A DNA stretch of 31,674 bases from CAG-390 sp964522215 (GCA_964522215.1 CAZFVR010000021.1:1-31674), one strand, 5' to 3'. Positions 15,254 to 23,483 are shown, counted from the first letter of the stretch. Numbers and translations are program-made. The notes: generated by a model not told the origin, from the sequence alone.

Positions 15254-16089
15254 TGGTCCCCCATACACAAGACTTTAAAGTAGCCGGTATCGGCTTTAGG
15301 ATAGCATCTCCGGTCCCCTTTAAGCTACCCGCATGCTTTGCGCCATTCCTTGCCGATGACGGCGGGGAGGCGGATGTCATGCTGACTGTCACTCTCTCCC
15401 CGCCGCCAAAGGCCGGCGGGGAGAGGTGGCACAGTGACAGTTGGCTGTGGCGCGGCGGCGAGCGGATAGTGCGAGTGGAGGAGGGCGATGCACGGCACGT
15501 GCGTCTCCATATTCCGCGCGATCTCGCCCCCGCATTGCGAGAAAACGCCAACTGGCTCCTGTATCTCGCCCCGGAGCGCGCACTGCTCTCCTGCGGCAGA
15601 CTGGTGCTTCACGCCTCATCTGTGCTTTACCGCGGCCGTGCGTTCGTATTTACCGCGCCGTCCGGCGGGGGAAAATCCACACACGCCTCAATGTGGGAGA
15701 GCGCACTCGGCGCCGAGGTCATAAACGGTGATAAGACCGTGCTCGGCTACGTTGGGGATACGCTTTACGCATGGGGCAGTCCAATGGCCGGGACCTCCGG
15801 CATATGGCGCGATCTTTCCGCCCCGGTGGCTGCGGTCGTGCGACTCAGCAAAGCTCCCGCCAATAGTGCGGACACGCTCGGCATGAGAGAGGCATTCCTT
15901 ACCCTTTACAGCGAGGCTGTAAAAAGCGATAACGATCCGCAGTTTAACGAAGAACTGCTGACCCTTGTCGATAAAATAACAAAACACGCAAAAATGCTCG
16001 GGCTTTATTGCCTGCCGGACGAAAGCGCGGCGGAGTTTCTGCTCAGCTTTACCGAGGGCGAGCCCCGAGGAGGACACAATGAACTTTAA
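15253..16089 (+). CDS. HprK-like P-loop protein (HPr kinase/PEP carboxykinase-type fold)
   Basis: This 278-residue protein carries a P-loop, PSGGGKSTHA, at about residues 139-148, preceded by LVLHASSVLYRGRAFVF and followed by INGDKTVL, a pattern matching the C-terminal kinase domain of HPr(Ser) kinase. It lacks the N-terminal domain of true HprK and is not in a sugar-transport context. Similar stand-alone proteins occur in RiPP gene clusters, including some lasso peptide clusters, so phosphorylation of a peptide or partner protein is plausible. It starts on the stop of the peptide gene (TAATG) and overlaps the GH20 gene by 11 bases, so all three are translationally coupled. Substrate unknown. 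Confidence 0.78.
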   Translation: MVPHTQDFKVAGIGFRIASPVPFKLPACFAPFLADDGGEADVMLTVTLSPPPKAGGERWHSDSWLWRGGERIVRVEEGDARHVRLHIPRDLAPALRENANWLLYLAPERALLSCGRLVLHASSVLYRGRAFVFTAPSGGGKSTHASMWESALGAEVINGDKTVLGYVGDTLYAWGSPMAGTSGIWRDLSAPVAAVVRLSKAPANSADTLGMREAFLTLYSEAVKSDNDPQFNEELLTLVDKITKHAKMLGLYCLPDESAAEFLLSFTEGEPRGGHNEL

Positions 16090-18547
16090 GACCGGTTTGA
16101 ACAAACTGCTGGCGTGGATAATTGCCGCAGTTGAGACCATCGCACCGTCGGTGGGACTTTTACCTGAAACAAAAACTTTAGACTGGGATGTTGGAGAAGA
16201 TACAGTGATATACTGGGTAGAAACAGAAAATTCAAAGATCGATGATACCGATCTCAAGGCGCAGGTGGAGCTTTTTGCCGGCGAGATGTCCGAATTTGTC
16301 AACGATAAAACGGCCATGGGCATTGCATACGGTGATGCCGAAAAGGCCGGCGGCAAGGATATAGTTCTCCTGCTTGACAGCACGCTCGGTATTGCCAAAG
16401 AGGGCTACGAAATAAACAGTGAGAGCGGACAGCTGCACATCAGCGCATCGGATGCCGATGGGCTTTTCTACGGTTGCAGATACCTTATCAAGGCACTGCG
16501 GTGCGGGGATAACTCAAAAATGCCGCTTAACAATGTAACAGGTGCTCCCGATTACCCCGAGCGCGCATTCTTCCTTGATTGTGGACGTAAATATTACAGC
16601 CCCGAATGGATCAAGGATATGATCCGCGAGATATCGTGGTCAAATATGAACGCCATCTATATCCATTTCTCGGAGGAGATGGGCTTTAGACTTGAAAGCA
16701 AGAAATACCCTTGGCTTGCAGGCGGTGATGCTACCCTTTGCGTTGGCGGAGCTAAAGATGGCGTAGCCGAGGATAACGGTAAATATATTACGCAAGATGA
16801 GATGCGTGAGATAGCCGAGGCGGCAAAGCTTTATCACGTTGAGATAATACCCTCGCTCGATAGTCCCGGGCATATGAACTATGCCGTGAAAAAGTATAAT
16901 GCAAAGTATAATACCGATATAGGCAACTACTTTCATTATAATGGTAAGACTGCCATTGTACAGGGCTCTGGGTCCGAGGCGGCGCAAAAAGAATATTCGC
17001 GTGGTATAGATATATCAAACGAAGAAGCCGTTACTTTTGCCAAAACTCTTTACAAAGAATATGCCGAGTTTTTTAAAGAGCTTGGTTGCACCAAGTTTGA
17101 TATTGGTGGCGATGAACTCTTGGGTTGGGGCGATTCGATAGATTCAAATGTTTCTAAATGGCAACAGCTTGACCATTGGAAAGAATATGCTATCAAAAAA
17201 ACCGGAAAATCCAACGCTGTAGCATACGATGCGTTCATGCTGTACATGAATGAAATATACGATCTTGTTGCCGAGTGCGGTTACACATCGATACGTATGT
17301 GGAATGACGACGCACTCCGCTCGGCTGATACAGGTTGGCAAAAAGTGGTTGAGCTGAATCCGGGATTTGAGATACAGTGTTGGCAAGCTACAGCAAACAG
17401 TGGCAATAATAACGTTCAAACATATCTTAACAATGGATACGAAGTATACAACTTCATAAACGATTACAATTATTATGTTCTTGGAAAAGCAGCTTATCCG
17501 AAAGCCGATCCCCAAGGTATATACGAGGGTTGGGCACCTTATGTTTTTACTGCAAGTGATGGATCCGGGGTGAACGCGGCAAAAGATAATACCAGTGTTC
17601 TCGGCAGTGCATTCTGTATCTGGTGTGACTCCCCCGGAACCGAGAGCGAAGCTGATGTGAAAAATGGCGTTCTCCCACTGCTCCGCATGAACGGTATCAA
17701 GGCTTGGGATGCGGATGCCAACCAAAAAATTGGTTTTTCCGACATCCAAGCTATAGTGAAAGCGTGCGGCGACCTCCCTGATGTTTCAAATGTCAAAGCT
17801 CCCGAGATATATCAATATCCCGATGTGAGTGAGCTTGAGGTTTTGATAGCGGAGGCGGCTGCCCTTGACACCACCCTCTACACTGCCGAAAGTGTTGCGG
17901 CGTACAGGTCCGCGGTCGAGGCGGGCGAGGGTGTCCTTGCCATGGCCAAGCCCACGGCGGCGGATGTCAGCGGCGCGGTCGATAAGATCAAGACCGCAAA
18001 AGCTGCGCTGATCCTCAACCTTGATCACACAAAGCTTGATGCGGCTCTTGCGGTGTTTGATGCTTGTGCAGGTGATCTCTATACCGAGGAGACCTACAAG
18101 GCGTATTCTCTCTGTGCCGCAAAGGCGCGGGCAGTCAGGGCTGATACCGCTGCCGATCAGGCCGCGGTAGATGCCGCCGCCGAAAAGCTCGGCGAGCTGC
18201 ACGGGGATCTCATTTTAATGACAGATGTTGCGGAGGGCGATGACTGGTTCATCTCCTTTGCCTCTCAGTCCTCCTATGCATATGTCGGCAAGTTGTTCGT
18301 TACCGTGGCATATGTCAGAGATGACACGAACACTCAAAAGTTTTTGATGTATGACGAGGACGGCAACAAGGTCGACTTTGTGCGCATAGCATGGTCGGAT
18401 CCCGCATATACCGCCGCCGGCAAATACGGCGCGCAGATAAGGATAGCGGCAGAGGTGCGCGGCGAGCACACATATACCATCTACGCCGTGAATGCAGATG
18501 GCAAGCGCTCACCTGATGCAAAGAGCCTTACACTTACCGTAAAATAA
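16079..18547 (+). CDS. GH20 beta-N-acetylhexosaminidase with FIVAR-type repeats
   Basis: This 822-residue protein should release terminal GlcNAc or GalNAc. An N-terminal hydrophobic stretch (LLAWIIAAVETIAPSVG) may be an atypical signal or anchor. A GH20b-like domain (about 40-150) precedes a TIM-barrel catalytic domain (about 155-560) that begins with PERAFFLDCGR and contains PSLDSPGH and FDIGGDELLGWG, where Asp345-Glu346 is the expected catalytic pair. Two FIVAR-type helical repeats (about 583-645 and 648-712) follow, then a C-terminal domain resembling that of the fibro-slime protein. AGGAGGA precedes the ATG. It overlaps the HprK-like gene by 11 bases. The catalytic part around 16900-17620 is AT-rich compared with the GC-rich 3' part. 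It could trim host mucin or bacterial glycans; its link to the peptide is unknown. Confidence 0.9.
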   Translation: MNFKTGLNKLLAWIIAAVETIAPSVGLLPETKTLDWDVGEDTVIYWVETENSKIDDTDLKAQVELFAGEMSEFVNDKTAMGIAYGDAEKAGGKDIVLLLDSTLGIAKEGYEINSESGQLHISASDADGLFYGCRYLIKALRCGDNSKMPLNNVTGAPDYPERAFFLDCGRKYYSPEWIKDMIREISWSNMNAIYIHFSEEMGFRLESKKYPWLAGGDATLCVGGAKDGVAEDNGKYITQDEMREIAEAAKLYHVEIIPSLDSPGHMNYAVKKYNAKYNTDIGNYFHYNGKTAIVQGSGSEAAQKEYSRGIDISNEEAVTFAKTLYKEYAEFFKELGCTKFDIGGDELLGWGDSIDSNVSKWQQLDHWKEYAIKKTGKSNAVAYDAFMLYMNEIYDLVAECGYTSIRMWNDDALRSADTGWQKVVELNPGFEIQCWQATANSGNNNVQTYLNNGYEVYNFINDYNYYVLGKAAYPKADPQGIYEGWAPYVFTASDGSGVNAAKDNTSVLGSAFCIWCDSPGTESEADVKNGVLPLLRMNGIKAWDADANQKIGFSDIQAIVKACGDLPDVSNVKAPEIYQYPDVSELEVLIAEAAALDTTLYTAESVAAYRSAVEAGEGVLAMAKPTAADVSGAVDKIKTAKAALILNLDHTKLDAALAVFDACAGDLYTEETYKAYSLCAAKARAVRADTAADQAAVDAAAEKLGELHGDLILMTDVAEGDDWFISFASQSSYAYVGKLFVTVAYVRDDTNTQKFLMYDEDGNKVDFVRIAWSDPAYTAAGKYGAQIRIAAEVRGEHTYTIYAVNADGKRSPDAKSLTLTVK

Positions 18548-18563
18548 AAAAACAAACAAAGGC

Positions 18564-18773
18564 GGGGCCGTAAAGGATCTTAAGGCACCACCGCGCAATT
18601 CACAGCCGGAGCCTTTTTCGTCCACTTGCATGCATAAGATACGTCATATTTCACAGTTTCCCTTCGCGTAGGATAAGCTGCGCGCGCGAAAAATTGTTTC
18701 ATCTGACGATTATTTTGACGGCGCAATTGAACGAAAAGAATTGTGCGGTGGTGCCTTAAGCTTTTACGGTCCC
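18564..18773. mobile_element. MITE-like element with long terminal inverted repeats
   Basis: Bases 18564-18601 and 18738-18773 are inverted repeats of 38 and 36 bases. The inner 23 bases, starting CTTAAGGCACCACCGC, differ at one position, and the outer part differs by two substitutions and a two-base gap. The 136 bases between them carry no reading frame. Size, ends and lack of coding capacity fit a miniature inverted-repeat transposable element. No clear target-site duplication was found, so the exact ends are uncertain. It lies between the GH20 gene and the radical SAM gene, and its right end is only 13 bases from the latter's ATG. In RNA it would fold into a very long hairpin. Confidence 0.7.
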
Positions 18774-18786
18774 GAACGGCTGAATA

Positions 18787-19875
18787 ATGGATATAAAAAG
18801 ATATGCGTTCATGAGGGGCGCGGCAAATCATATACCCGTCAGCGGCACATTTGAGATCACCCCGCGCTGTGATTTTTCCTGCGAGATGTGCTATATCCAT
18901 ATGTCGCCCGCCGAACAGCAGACCGCGGGTCGCGAGCTCACGACCGAGCAGTGGCTCTCGCTCGGTCGTGAGGCGGTCGGAGCGGGGATGATATATCTTT
19001 TGCTTACCGGCGGCGAGCCGATGATAAGGGGTGACTTTTGCGAGCTTTATACAAGCCTTGCAAAAATGGGACTTATGGTGTCTGTCAATACAAATGCCTC
19101 ACTTATCGACGGCAAGGTCGCCGATTGCTTTAAGGCTTACCTGCCGGAGGCTGTCAATATTACGATCTACGGCATGTCGGATGAGACCTATCGCGCCGTG
19201 TGCGGTGTACCCGATGGCTACAGCCGTATGCGCGAGGGAGTGGAGCGCCTTCGCCGCGCGGGCGTGCCGATGGTCTTTAATACCACCTTTACCCGCCACA
19301 ACGCCGCAGATATGGAGGCCATTATCGAATTTGCCAAATCGCAGGGCGTTGCCGTGCGCACGGCAGGATTTATCTTTCCGCCGGTGCGGTGCGCTAAGGA
19401 TAGCGAGTGTGGCGGCATACTCTCGCCGGAGGAGCAGGGCAGGCTCTGCGCCCGCTTTGACAGACTGACGCTGGACGATGATGACCGCGCTCGCCGCGTG
19501 CGGATATTTGACGAATGCCGCGATGCCGTCTCGGCGGCAGAGGGACAGGGCGCAAGGGGCGGATGCATGGCAGGTCGCGGCGCGTTTTGGATCACATGGG
19601 ATGGCCGTATGCTGCCCTGCGGTATGCTCCCGGGGCTGAGTGCAGATCTCTTTTGCGGCGGCAATGATACCGATGCATGCACCGGCTTTGCCGAGGCGTG
19701 GGAGCGCATGCGCGAGCTGTCGGGCAGGGTGATGGTGCCCGCCGAGTGTCTTGAATGCCCACGCGGGCGAGTGTGCCCGGTCTGCGGGGCGGTGGTGGAG
19801 TCACTGCGCCATGAGGGAGTTCCGCCGCGCCGCCTTTGCAGGTTCGTCTCCTCAATGATAGAAGCCTCGCTTTGA
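18787..19875 (+). CDS. Radical SAM/SPASM protein, candidate peptide-modifying enzyme
   Basis: This 362-residue protein has the radical SAM motif CxxxCxxC (Cys28, Cys32, Cys35) after TFEITPRC, and LLTGGEP near residue 75 for SAM binding. The C-terminal part fits a SPASM domain that holds extra Fe-S clusters: C-x12-G-x4-C (from about residue 259), then C-x2-C-x5-C-x2-C, and a last cysteine near residue 353. Such enzymes build thioether, C-C or other links in RiPPs and often need a PqqD-like partner, as encoded at 10072. No Shine-Dalgarno sequence precedes the ATG, and an in-frame TGA lies two codons upstream, so the upstream MITE-like element probably shapes its translation. It is followed by a terminator. 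Substrate assignment to the 76-residue peptide is inference. Confidence 0.88.
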   Translation: MDIKRYAFMRGAANHIPVSGTFEITPRCDFSCEMCYIHMSPAEQQTAGRELTTEQWLSLGREAVGAGMIYLLLTGGEPMIRGDFCELYTSLAKMGLMVSVNTNASLIDGKVADCFKAYLPEAVNITIYGMSDETYRAVCGVPDGYSRMREGVERLRRAGVPMVFNTTFTRHNAADMEAIIEFAKSQGVAVRTAGFIFPPVRCAKDSECGGILSPEEQGRLCARFDRLTLDDDDRARRVRIFDECRDAVSAAEGQGARGGCMAGRGAFWITWDGRMLPCGMLPGLSADLFCGGNDTDACTGFAEAWERMRELSGRVMVPAECLECPRGRVCPVCGAVVESLRHEGVPPRRLCRFVSSMIEASL

Positions 19876-19885
19876 TGCGAGAGCC

Positions 19886-19918
19886 GCGCCGCCGGATATC
19901 TCCCGCGGCGCTGTTTTT
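19886..19918 (+). terminator. Intrinsic terminator after the radical SAM gene
   Basis: Bases 19886-19895 pair with 19902-19911 (nine of ten) around a 6-base loop, followed by TGTTTTT. It closes the RiPP-like cluster. Confidence 0.8.
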
Positions 19919-19928
19919 CATCTCGCGC

Positions 19929-19957
19929 TTGACTTTTGCTTTATAATGTAATATAAT
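19929..19957 (+). promoter_or_regulatory. Sigma-A promoter of the DUF3737-patB-MATE operon
   Basis: TTGACT at 19929-19934 and TATAAT at 19952-19957 have a 17-base spacer. The start point near 19964 lies right after the preceding terminator. Confidence 0.85.
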
Positions 19958-20002
19958 CTTATTGATAAATAAATGATCGGACGGTACAAAGCTGAAATGA
20001 CA

Positions 20003-20863
20003 ATGAAAACTATAAACGGCGGTCTTTTTGAGGGTGAGCGCGCCCTTTTTGCATCAAAGGGCCTGCACATAGATGGTGCGATATTCGCCAATGGCGAGTC
20101 GCCGCTCAAGGAGAGCGCGAGCCTTGAGCTTGCGGCATGCATGTTTAAATGGAAATACCCGCTTTGGTATTGCAATGGGGTGGAGGTAAGTGATTCCGCC
20201 TTTTTTGAGATGGCACGTGCTGGAATATGGTATACAAATAATATCTCGGTAAAGAATACAGTCATTGAGGCACCAAAGGCGTTTAGGCGTTGCACCGGCG
20301 TAAAGCTTGACGGTGTGCAATTTACAAACGCGGCGGAAACGCTTTGGAGCTGCCGCGATATCGATATGAAAAACGTCACCGCACGCGGCGATTACTTTGC
20401 AATGAACTGTGAGGGGATGGAGATCGACGGTCTCACGCTTGTTGGGAACTATTCCTTTGACGGTGCCAAGAACGTAAAGATCCGAAACTCCAAGCTCCTC
20501 TCCAAGGATGCTTTTTGGAACGCGGATAATGTTGAGGTGTATGATTCCTTTATCTCGGGCGAATATCTCGGCTGGAATGCCCGCCGTCTTACGCTCGTTA
20601 ATTGCACCATCGAGAGCTTGCAGGGGCTTTGCTATGTTGGCGAGCTGACCATGCGCGGCTGTCGCATGCCCGGTACAACGCTTGCCTTTGAATACAGCCA
20701 AGTGGATGCCGATATCATCGGCGATATACCAAGCGTTATCGATCCCGCCGGCGGGCGCATAACGGCCGACAGTATAGGTGAGCTTATCATCAACGCGGAT
20801 AGGGTGGATCCCACCGCCACTAAGATCGTCTGCCGCAAGGATGGCGGGGAGAGGGCACGGTAA
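20003..20863 (+). CDS. DUF3737 family protein (predicted right-handed beta-helix)
   Basis: This 286-residue protein consists of short imperfect repeats of hydrophobic and turn residues, such as EVSDSAFFEM, VKLDGVQFTN and VKIRNSKLL, as expected for a parallel beta-helix. Family hallmarks are GERALF near the N terminus, SPLKES, and KYPLWYCNG. The family has no established function. The ATG at 20003 gives the usual N terminus; in-frame ATGs at 19973 and 19997 are possible, but the first would lie only about nine bases from the expected transcription start. None has a good Shine-Dalgarno site. The next gene starts eight bases after the stop, so the three genes 20003-23483 form an operon. Confidence 0.8.
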   Translation: MKTINGGLFEGERALFASKGLHIDGAIFANGESPLKESASLELAACMFKWKYPLWYCNGVEVSDSAFFEMARAGIWYTNNISVKNTVIEAPKAFRRCTGVKLDGVQFTNAAETLWSCRDIDMKNVTARGDYFAMNCEGMEIDGLTLVGNYSFDGAKNVKIRNSKLLSKDAFWNADNVEVYDSFISGEYLGWNARRLTLVNCTIESLQGLCYVGELTMRGCRMPGTTLAFEYSQVDADIIGDIPSVIDPAGGRITADSIGELIINADRVDPTATKIVCRKDGGERAR

Positions 20864-20871
20864 AACAAAAA

Positions 20872-22056
20872 ATGAAATACGATTTTGATTCGATCGTCAA
20901 CAGGCGAAATACAGATTCGGTAAAATGGGATCTTATGGGCGAGGGTGAGCTCCCGATGTGGGTGGCTGATATGGACTTTAAGACCGCACCCGCGATCACG
21001 GAGGCCATCCAAAAGCGCGCCGCGCATGGTGTGTTTGGGTATACTCTGATCCCCGATGAATGGTACACCTCAATAATCAACTGGTGGGGCGGGCGGCATG
21101 GCCTTGAGATAGAGCGTGATGCGCTTTGCTTTTGCACCGGAGTAATTCCCGCAATAACAAGCTCGGTAAAGCGGCTTACAAATGCGGGCGACAATGTGGT
21201 GGTACTCACGCCTGTCTATAATGTGTTTTTTAATTCTATCGAAAACAGCGGCAGGCATGTTCTTGAATGTCCGCTGAAATATGACGGCGCGGGGTATGAG
21301 ATCGATTTTGATGAACTTCGCCGGTGCCTCTCTCACCCTCTCACCACGCTTATGATACTCTGCAACCCGCACAATCCCGTGGGCAGGATATGGTCGCGTG
21401 AGGAGCTTTGCCGCATTGGCGAGCTTTGCCGCGCCAATGGCGTTTTGGTAATATCAGATGAGATACATTGCGATCTTACCGATCCCGGCTTTGAATACAC
21501 GCCCTTTGCGGCGGTATCGCGGGAGAATGCGGAGGGGAGCGTCACCTGCATCTCCACCAGTAAAGCATTTAATATTGCGGGACTGCAATCGGCGGCGGTG
21601 ATAGTGCCGAATGAGTTTATTCGCAACAAAATAGTGCGCGGTCTTAACAGCGATGAGGTGGCCGAGCCTAATTGCTTTGCGGCTGTTGCGGCCGCTGCAG
21701 CGTTTGGCGAGTGCGGCGAGTGGCTTGACGAGCTGCGTGCATATCTTGCCGAAAACAAGCGCCGCGTGCGCGAGTTCGTGGAGGCAGAACTGCCGAGCCT
21801 TTCTATGTTCGATCAGCACGCGACATATCTTTTGTGGATAGACTGTTCGCGCGTCACAGGTGACAGCGCGCTGCTGGCCGATTTTATCCGCGAGCGCACA
21901 GGGCTTGTCGTCACTGCCGGGCGTCAGTACCGCGGCGACAGTGCAAGCTTTGTACGCATGAACGTTGCCTGCCCGCGCAGTGTGCTTGAGGATGGACTTA
22001 GTCGCCTTCGCGCCGGCGTTGAGGCATTCTGTCTCGAGAATAAAACAGCAAAATAA
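20872..22056 (+). CDS. PatB/MalY-type aminotransferase, probable cystathionine beta-lyase
   Basis: This 394-residue PLP enzyme of fold type I resembles MalY and PatB, C-S lyases that cleave cystathionine or cysteine conjugates to a thiol, pyruvate and ammonia. Diagnostic segments are the N-terminal PMWVADMDFK, GVFGYT, NPHNPVGR, SDEIHCDL and STSKAFNIAG, where the lysine forms the Schiff base with PLP. Length is normal for the family. It lies in a short-gap operon between a DUF3737 gene and a MATE transporter. A role in sulfur amino-acid metabolism would fit with the cysK operon elsewhere in the window, but PatB-type enzymes also act on odorant or xenobiotic conjugates. The exact substrate cannot be read. 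Confidence 0.9.
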   Translation: MKYDFDSIVNRRNTDSVKWDLMGEGELPMWVADMDFKTAPAITEAIQKRAAHGVFGYTLIPDEWYTSIINWWGGRHGLEIERDALCFCTGVIPAITSSVKRLTNAGDNVVVLTPVYNVFFNSIENSGRHVLECPLKYDGAGYEIDFDELRRCLSHPLTTLMILCNPHNPVGRIWSREELCRIGELCRANGVLVISDEIHCDLTDPGFEYTPFAAVSRENAEGSVTCISTSKAFNIAGLQSAAVIVPNEFIRNKIVRGLNSDEVAEPNCFAAVAAAAAFGECGEWLDELRAYLAENKRRVREFVEAELPSLSMFDQHATYLLWIDCSRVTGDSALLADFIRERTGLVVTAGRQYRGDSASFVRMNVACPRSVLEDGLSRLRAGVEAFCLENKTAK

Positions 22057-22064
22057 GACTGGAT

Positions 22065-23483
22065 ATGAGCAAAAAAGAAAGATCGGTCGGACGCGCGAGA
22101 GCCGCACTCTCGGCACTCCGACCGCAGATAGGGCAGGTTTGGCGGCTCAGCCTGCCCGCTATCCTTACGCAGATAACCACCATTGCCATGCAGTATATAG
22201 ATTCCGCGATGGTGGGCAACCTCGGGGCTAACGCCTCGGCCTCCATCGGTCTTGTGGCATCAACAACATGGCTGCTCTCCGGGCTTACATATGCGGTCTC
22301 CGCCGGATTTTCGGTTCAGGTGGCGCACCGCATAGGAGCGGGGCGGGATGACGAGGCGCGAGCCGTGCTTCGCCATGCATTGGTAAGTGCACTGGCTGTA
22401 TCCGGCATCCTTGCCGCTATTGGTCTGGCCATATGCCGCCCGCTTCCGGGGTGGCTTGGCGGTGATGCCGAGCTGCTTGCCGATTCAACAGCGTATTTTG
22501 CCGCCTTTGCGGTAATGATACCCTTTTCGCAGTTAAACTCGCTTTCCTCATCCTGCCTTCAGTGCAGTGGGGATATGGTAACGCCAAGCATACTAAATGC
22601 AGTAATGTGCGGCTTGGATGTGGTGTTTAATGCAATTTTTATCCCACACTTTGGTGTGGCAGGCGCGGGTATTGGAACCACCGCCGCCTGCATGGTGGTA
22701 AGCCTTATCATGCTGTGGTGCTGTTGCGTAAAAAATACGCGGCTGAGGCTTTTGGGCGGCGCTCGCGGTAGCGGTAGCGGTAGCATATGCGGACACCGAC
22801 ACGATAGCGGCCGCGGCTTTGAACCTGAAATAATCAAGCGCGCGTTTAGGATCGGTCTGCCGGTCGCAGTGCAGGAGATAGCCATGAACGGGGCCATGGT
22901 CGCCGCTACGGCGCTTATAGCACCGCTGGGGCCTGTATCGATAGCGGCCAACTCATTTGCCGTTACGGCGGAGAGCCTGTGCTATATGCCCGGCTACGGT
23001 ATAGGCTCGGCGGCCACAACGCTCGTAGGGCGCTGTGTGGGCGCAGGAGATGCAAAGCAGGCCCGCCGCTTTGGTAATATCTCTGTTGCCATGGGAGGCG
23101 TTTTTATGGGCCTTACCGGTGCTCTTATGATGCTTGCATGCCCGCTCGTTTTTATGTTTCTGACAAAAGACCCCGCCGTGCGCTCGCTTGCCGCCGAGGT
23201 CCTGCGTATGGAGCTGTTTGCCGAGCCGCTGTTTGGTATATCCATTGTGGCAGCGGGCGCATTGCGCGGCGCAGGGGATACTCTCCTGCCCAGCATTATG
23301 TCGCTCTCAAGCATTTGGGTGGTGAGGATAGGCATGGCATCGATCCTCGTCCCGCGTATGGGGCTTTACGGTATGTGGATAGCCATGACGGTCGAGCTTT
23401 GCGTGCGCGGACTCCTGCTGCTTGCAAGACAGCTCACCTCCCGCCATTACGAGCGTACCGCGGCACAAAACGCAGCGGAGTGA
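22065..23483 (+). CDS. MATE family multidrug/sodium efflux transporter
   Basis: This 472-residue membrane protein has about 12 hydrophobic segments in two pseudo-symmetric halves, typical of MATE exporters driven by sodium or proton gradients. Family motifs include LSLPAILTQ and DSAMVGNLG in the first half and RIGLPVAVQ, then GAGDAKQARR, in the second. The linker between halves carries a glycine-serine stretch encoded by three copies of a six-base repeat and then a histidine-rich tail, longer than usual. It begins nine bases after the patB stop and is last in its operon. The exported compound is unknown; exporting the cluster's peptide product is conceivable but has no direct support. Confidence 0.92.
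   Translation: MSKKERSVGRARAALSALRPQIGQVWRLSLPAILTQITTIAMQYIDSAMVGNLGANASASIGLVASTTWLLSGLTYAVSAGFSVQVAHRIGAGRDDEARAVLRHALVSALAVSGILAAIGLAICRPLPGWLGGDAELLADSTAYFAAFAVMIPFSQLNSLSSSCLQCSGDMVTPSILNAVMCGLDVVFNAIFIPHFGVAGAGIGTTAACMVVSLIMLWCCCVKNTRLRLLGGARGSGSGSICGHRHDSGRGFEPEIIKRAFRIGLPVAVQEIAMNGAMVAATALIAPLGPVSIAANSFAVTAESLCYMPGYGIGSAATTLVGRCVGAGDAKQARRFGNISVAMGGVFMGLTGALMMLACPLVFMFLTKDPAVRSLAAEVLRMELFAEPLFGISIVAAGALRGAGDTLLPSIMSLSSIWVVRIGMASILVPRMGLYGMWIAMTVELCVRGLLLLARQLTSRHYERTAAQNAAE
22765..22782 (+). repeat. Three copies of a six-base repeat in the MATE linker
   Basis: GCGGTA is repeated three times in tandem within the coding sequence. It encodes glycine-serine residues between the two halves of the transporter. 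Copy-number change would lengthen or shorten the linker by two residues without a frameshift. Confidence 0.8.

Noticed and set aside
17695..17775. Dockerin-like calcium loop (DADANQKIGFSD) in the GH20 protein
   Set aside because: Only one loop is present instead of the paired repeat of dockerins, and it lies at the end of the catalytic domain where family members have a variable helix.
22065..23483. MATE transporter as the dedicated exporter of the RiPP-like cluster
   Set aside because: It has its own promoter after a terminator and sits with DUF3737 and PatB genes, so the link is proximity only.
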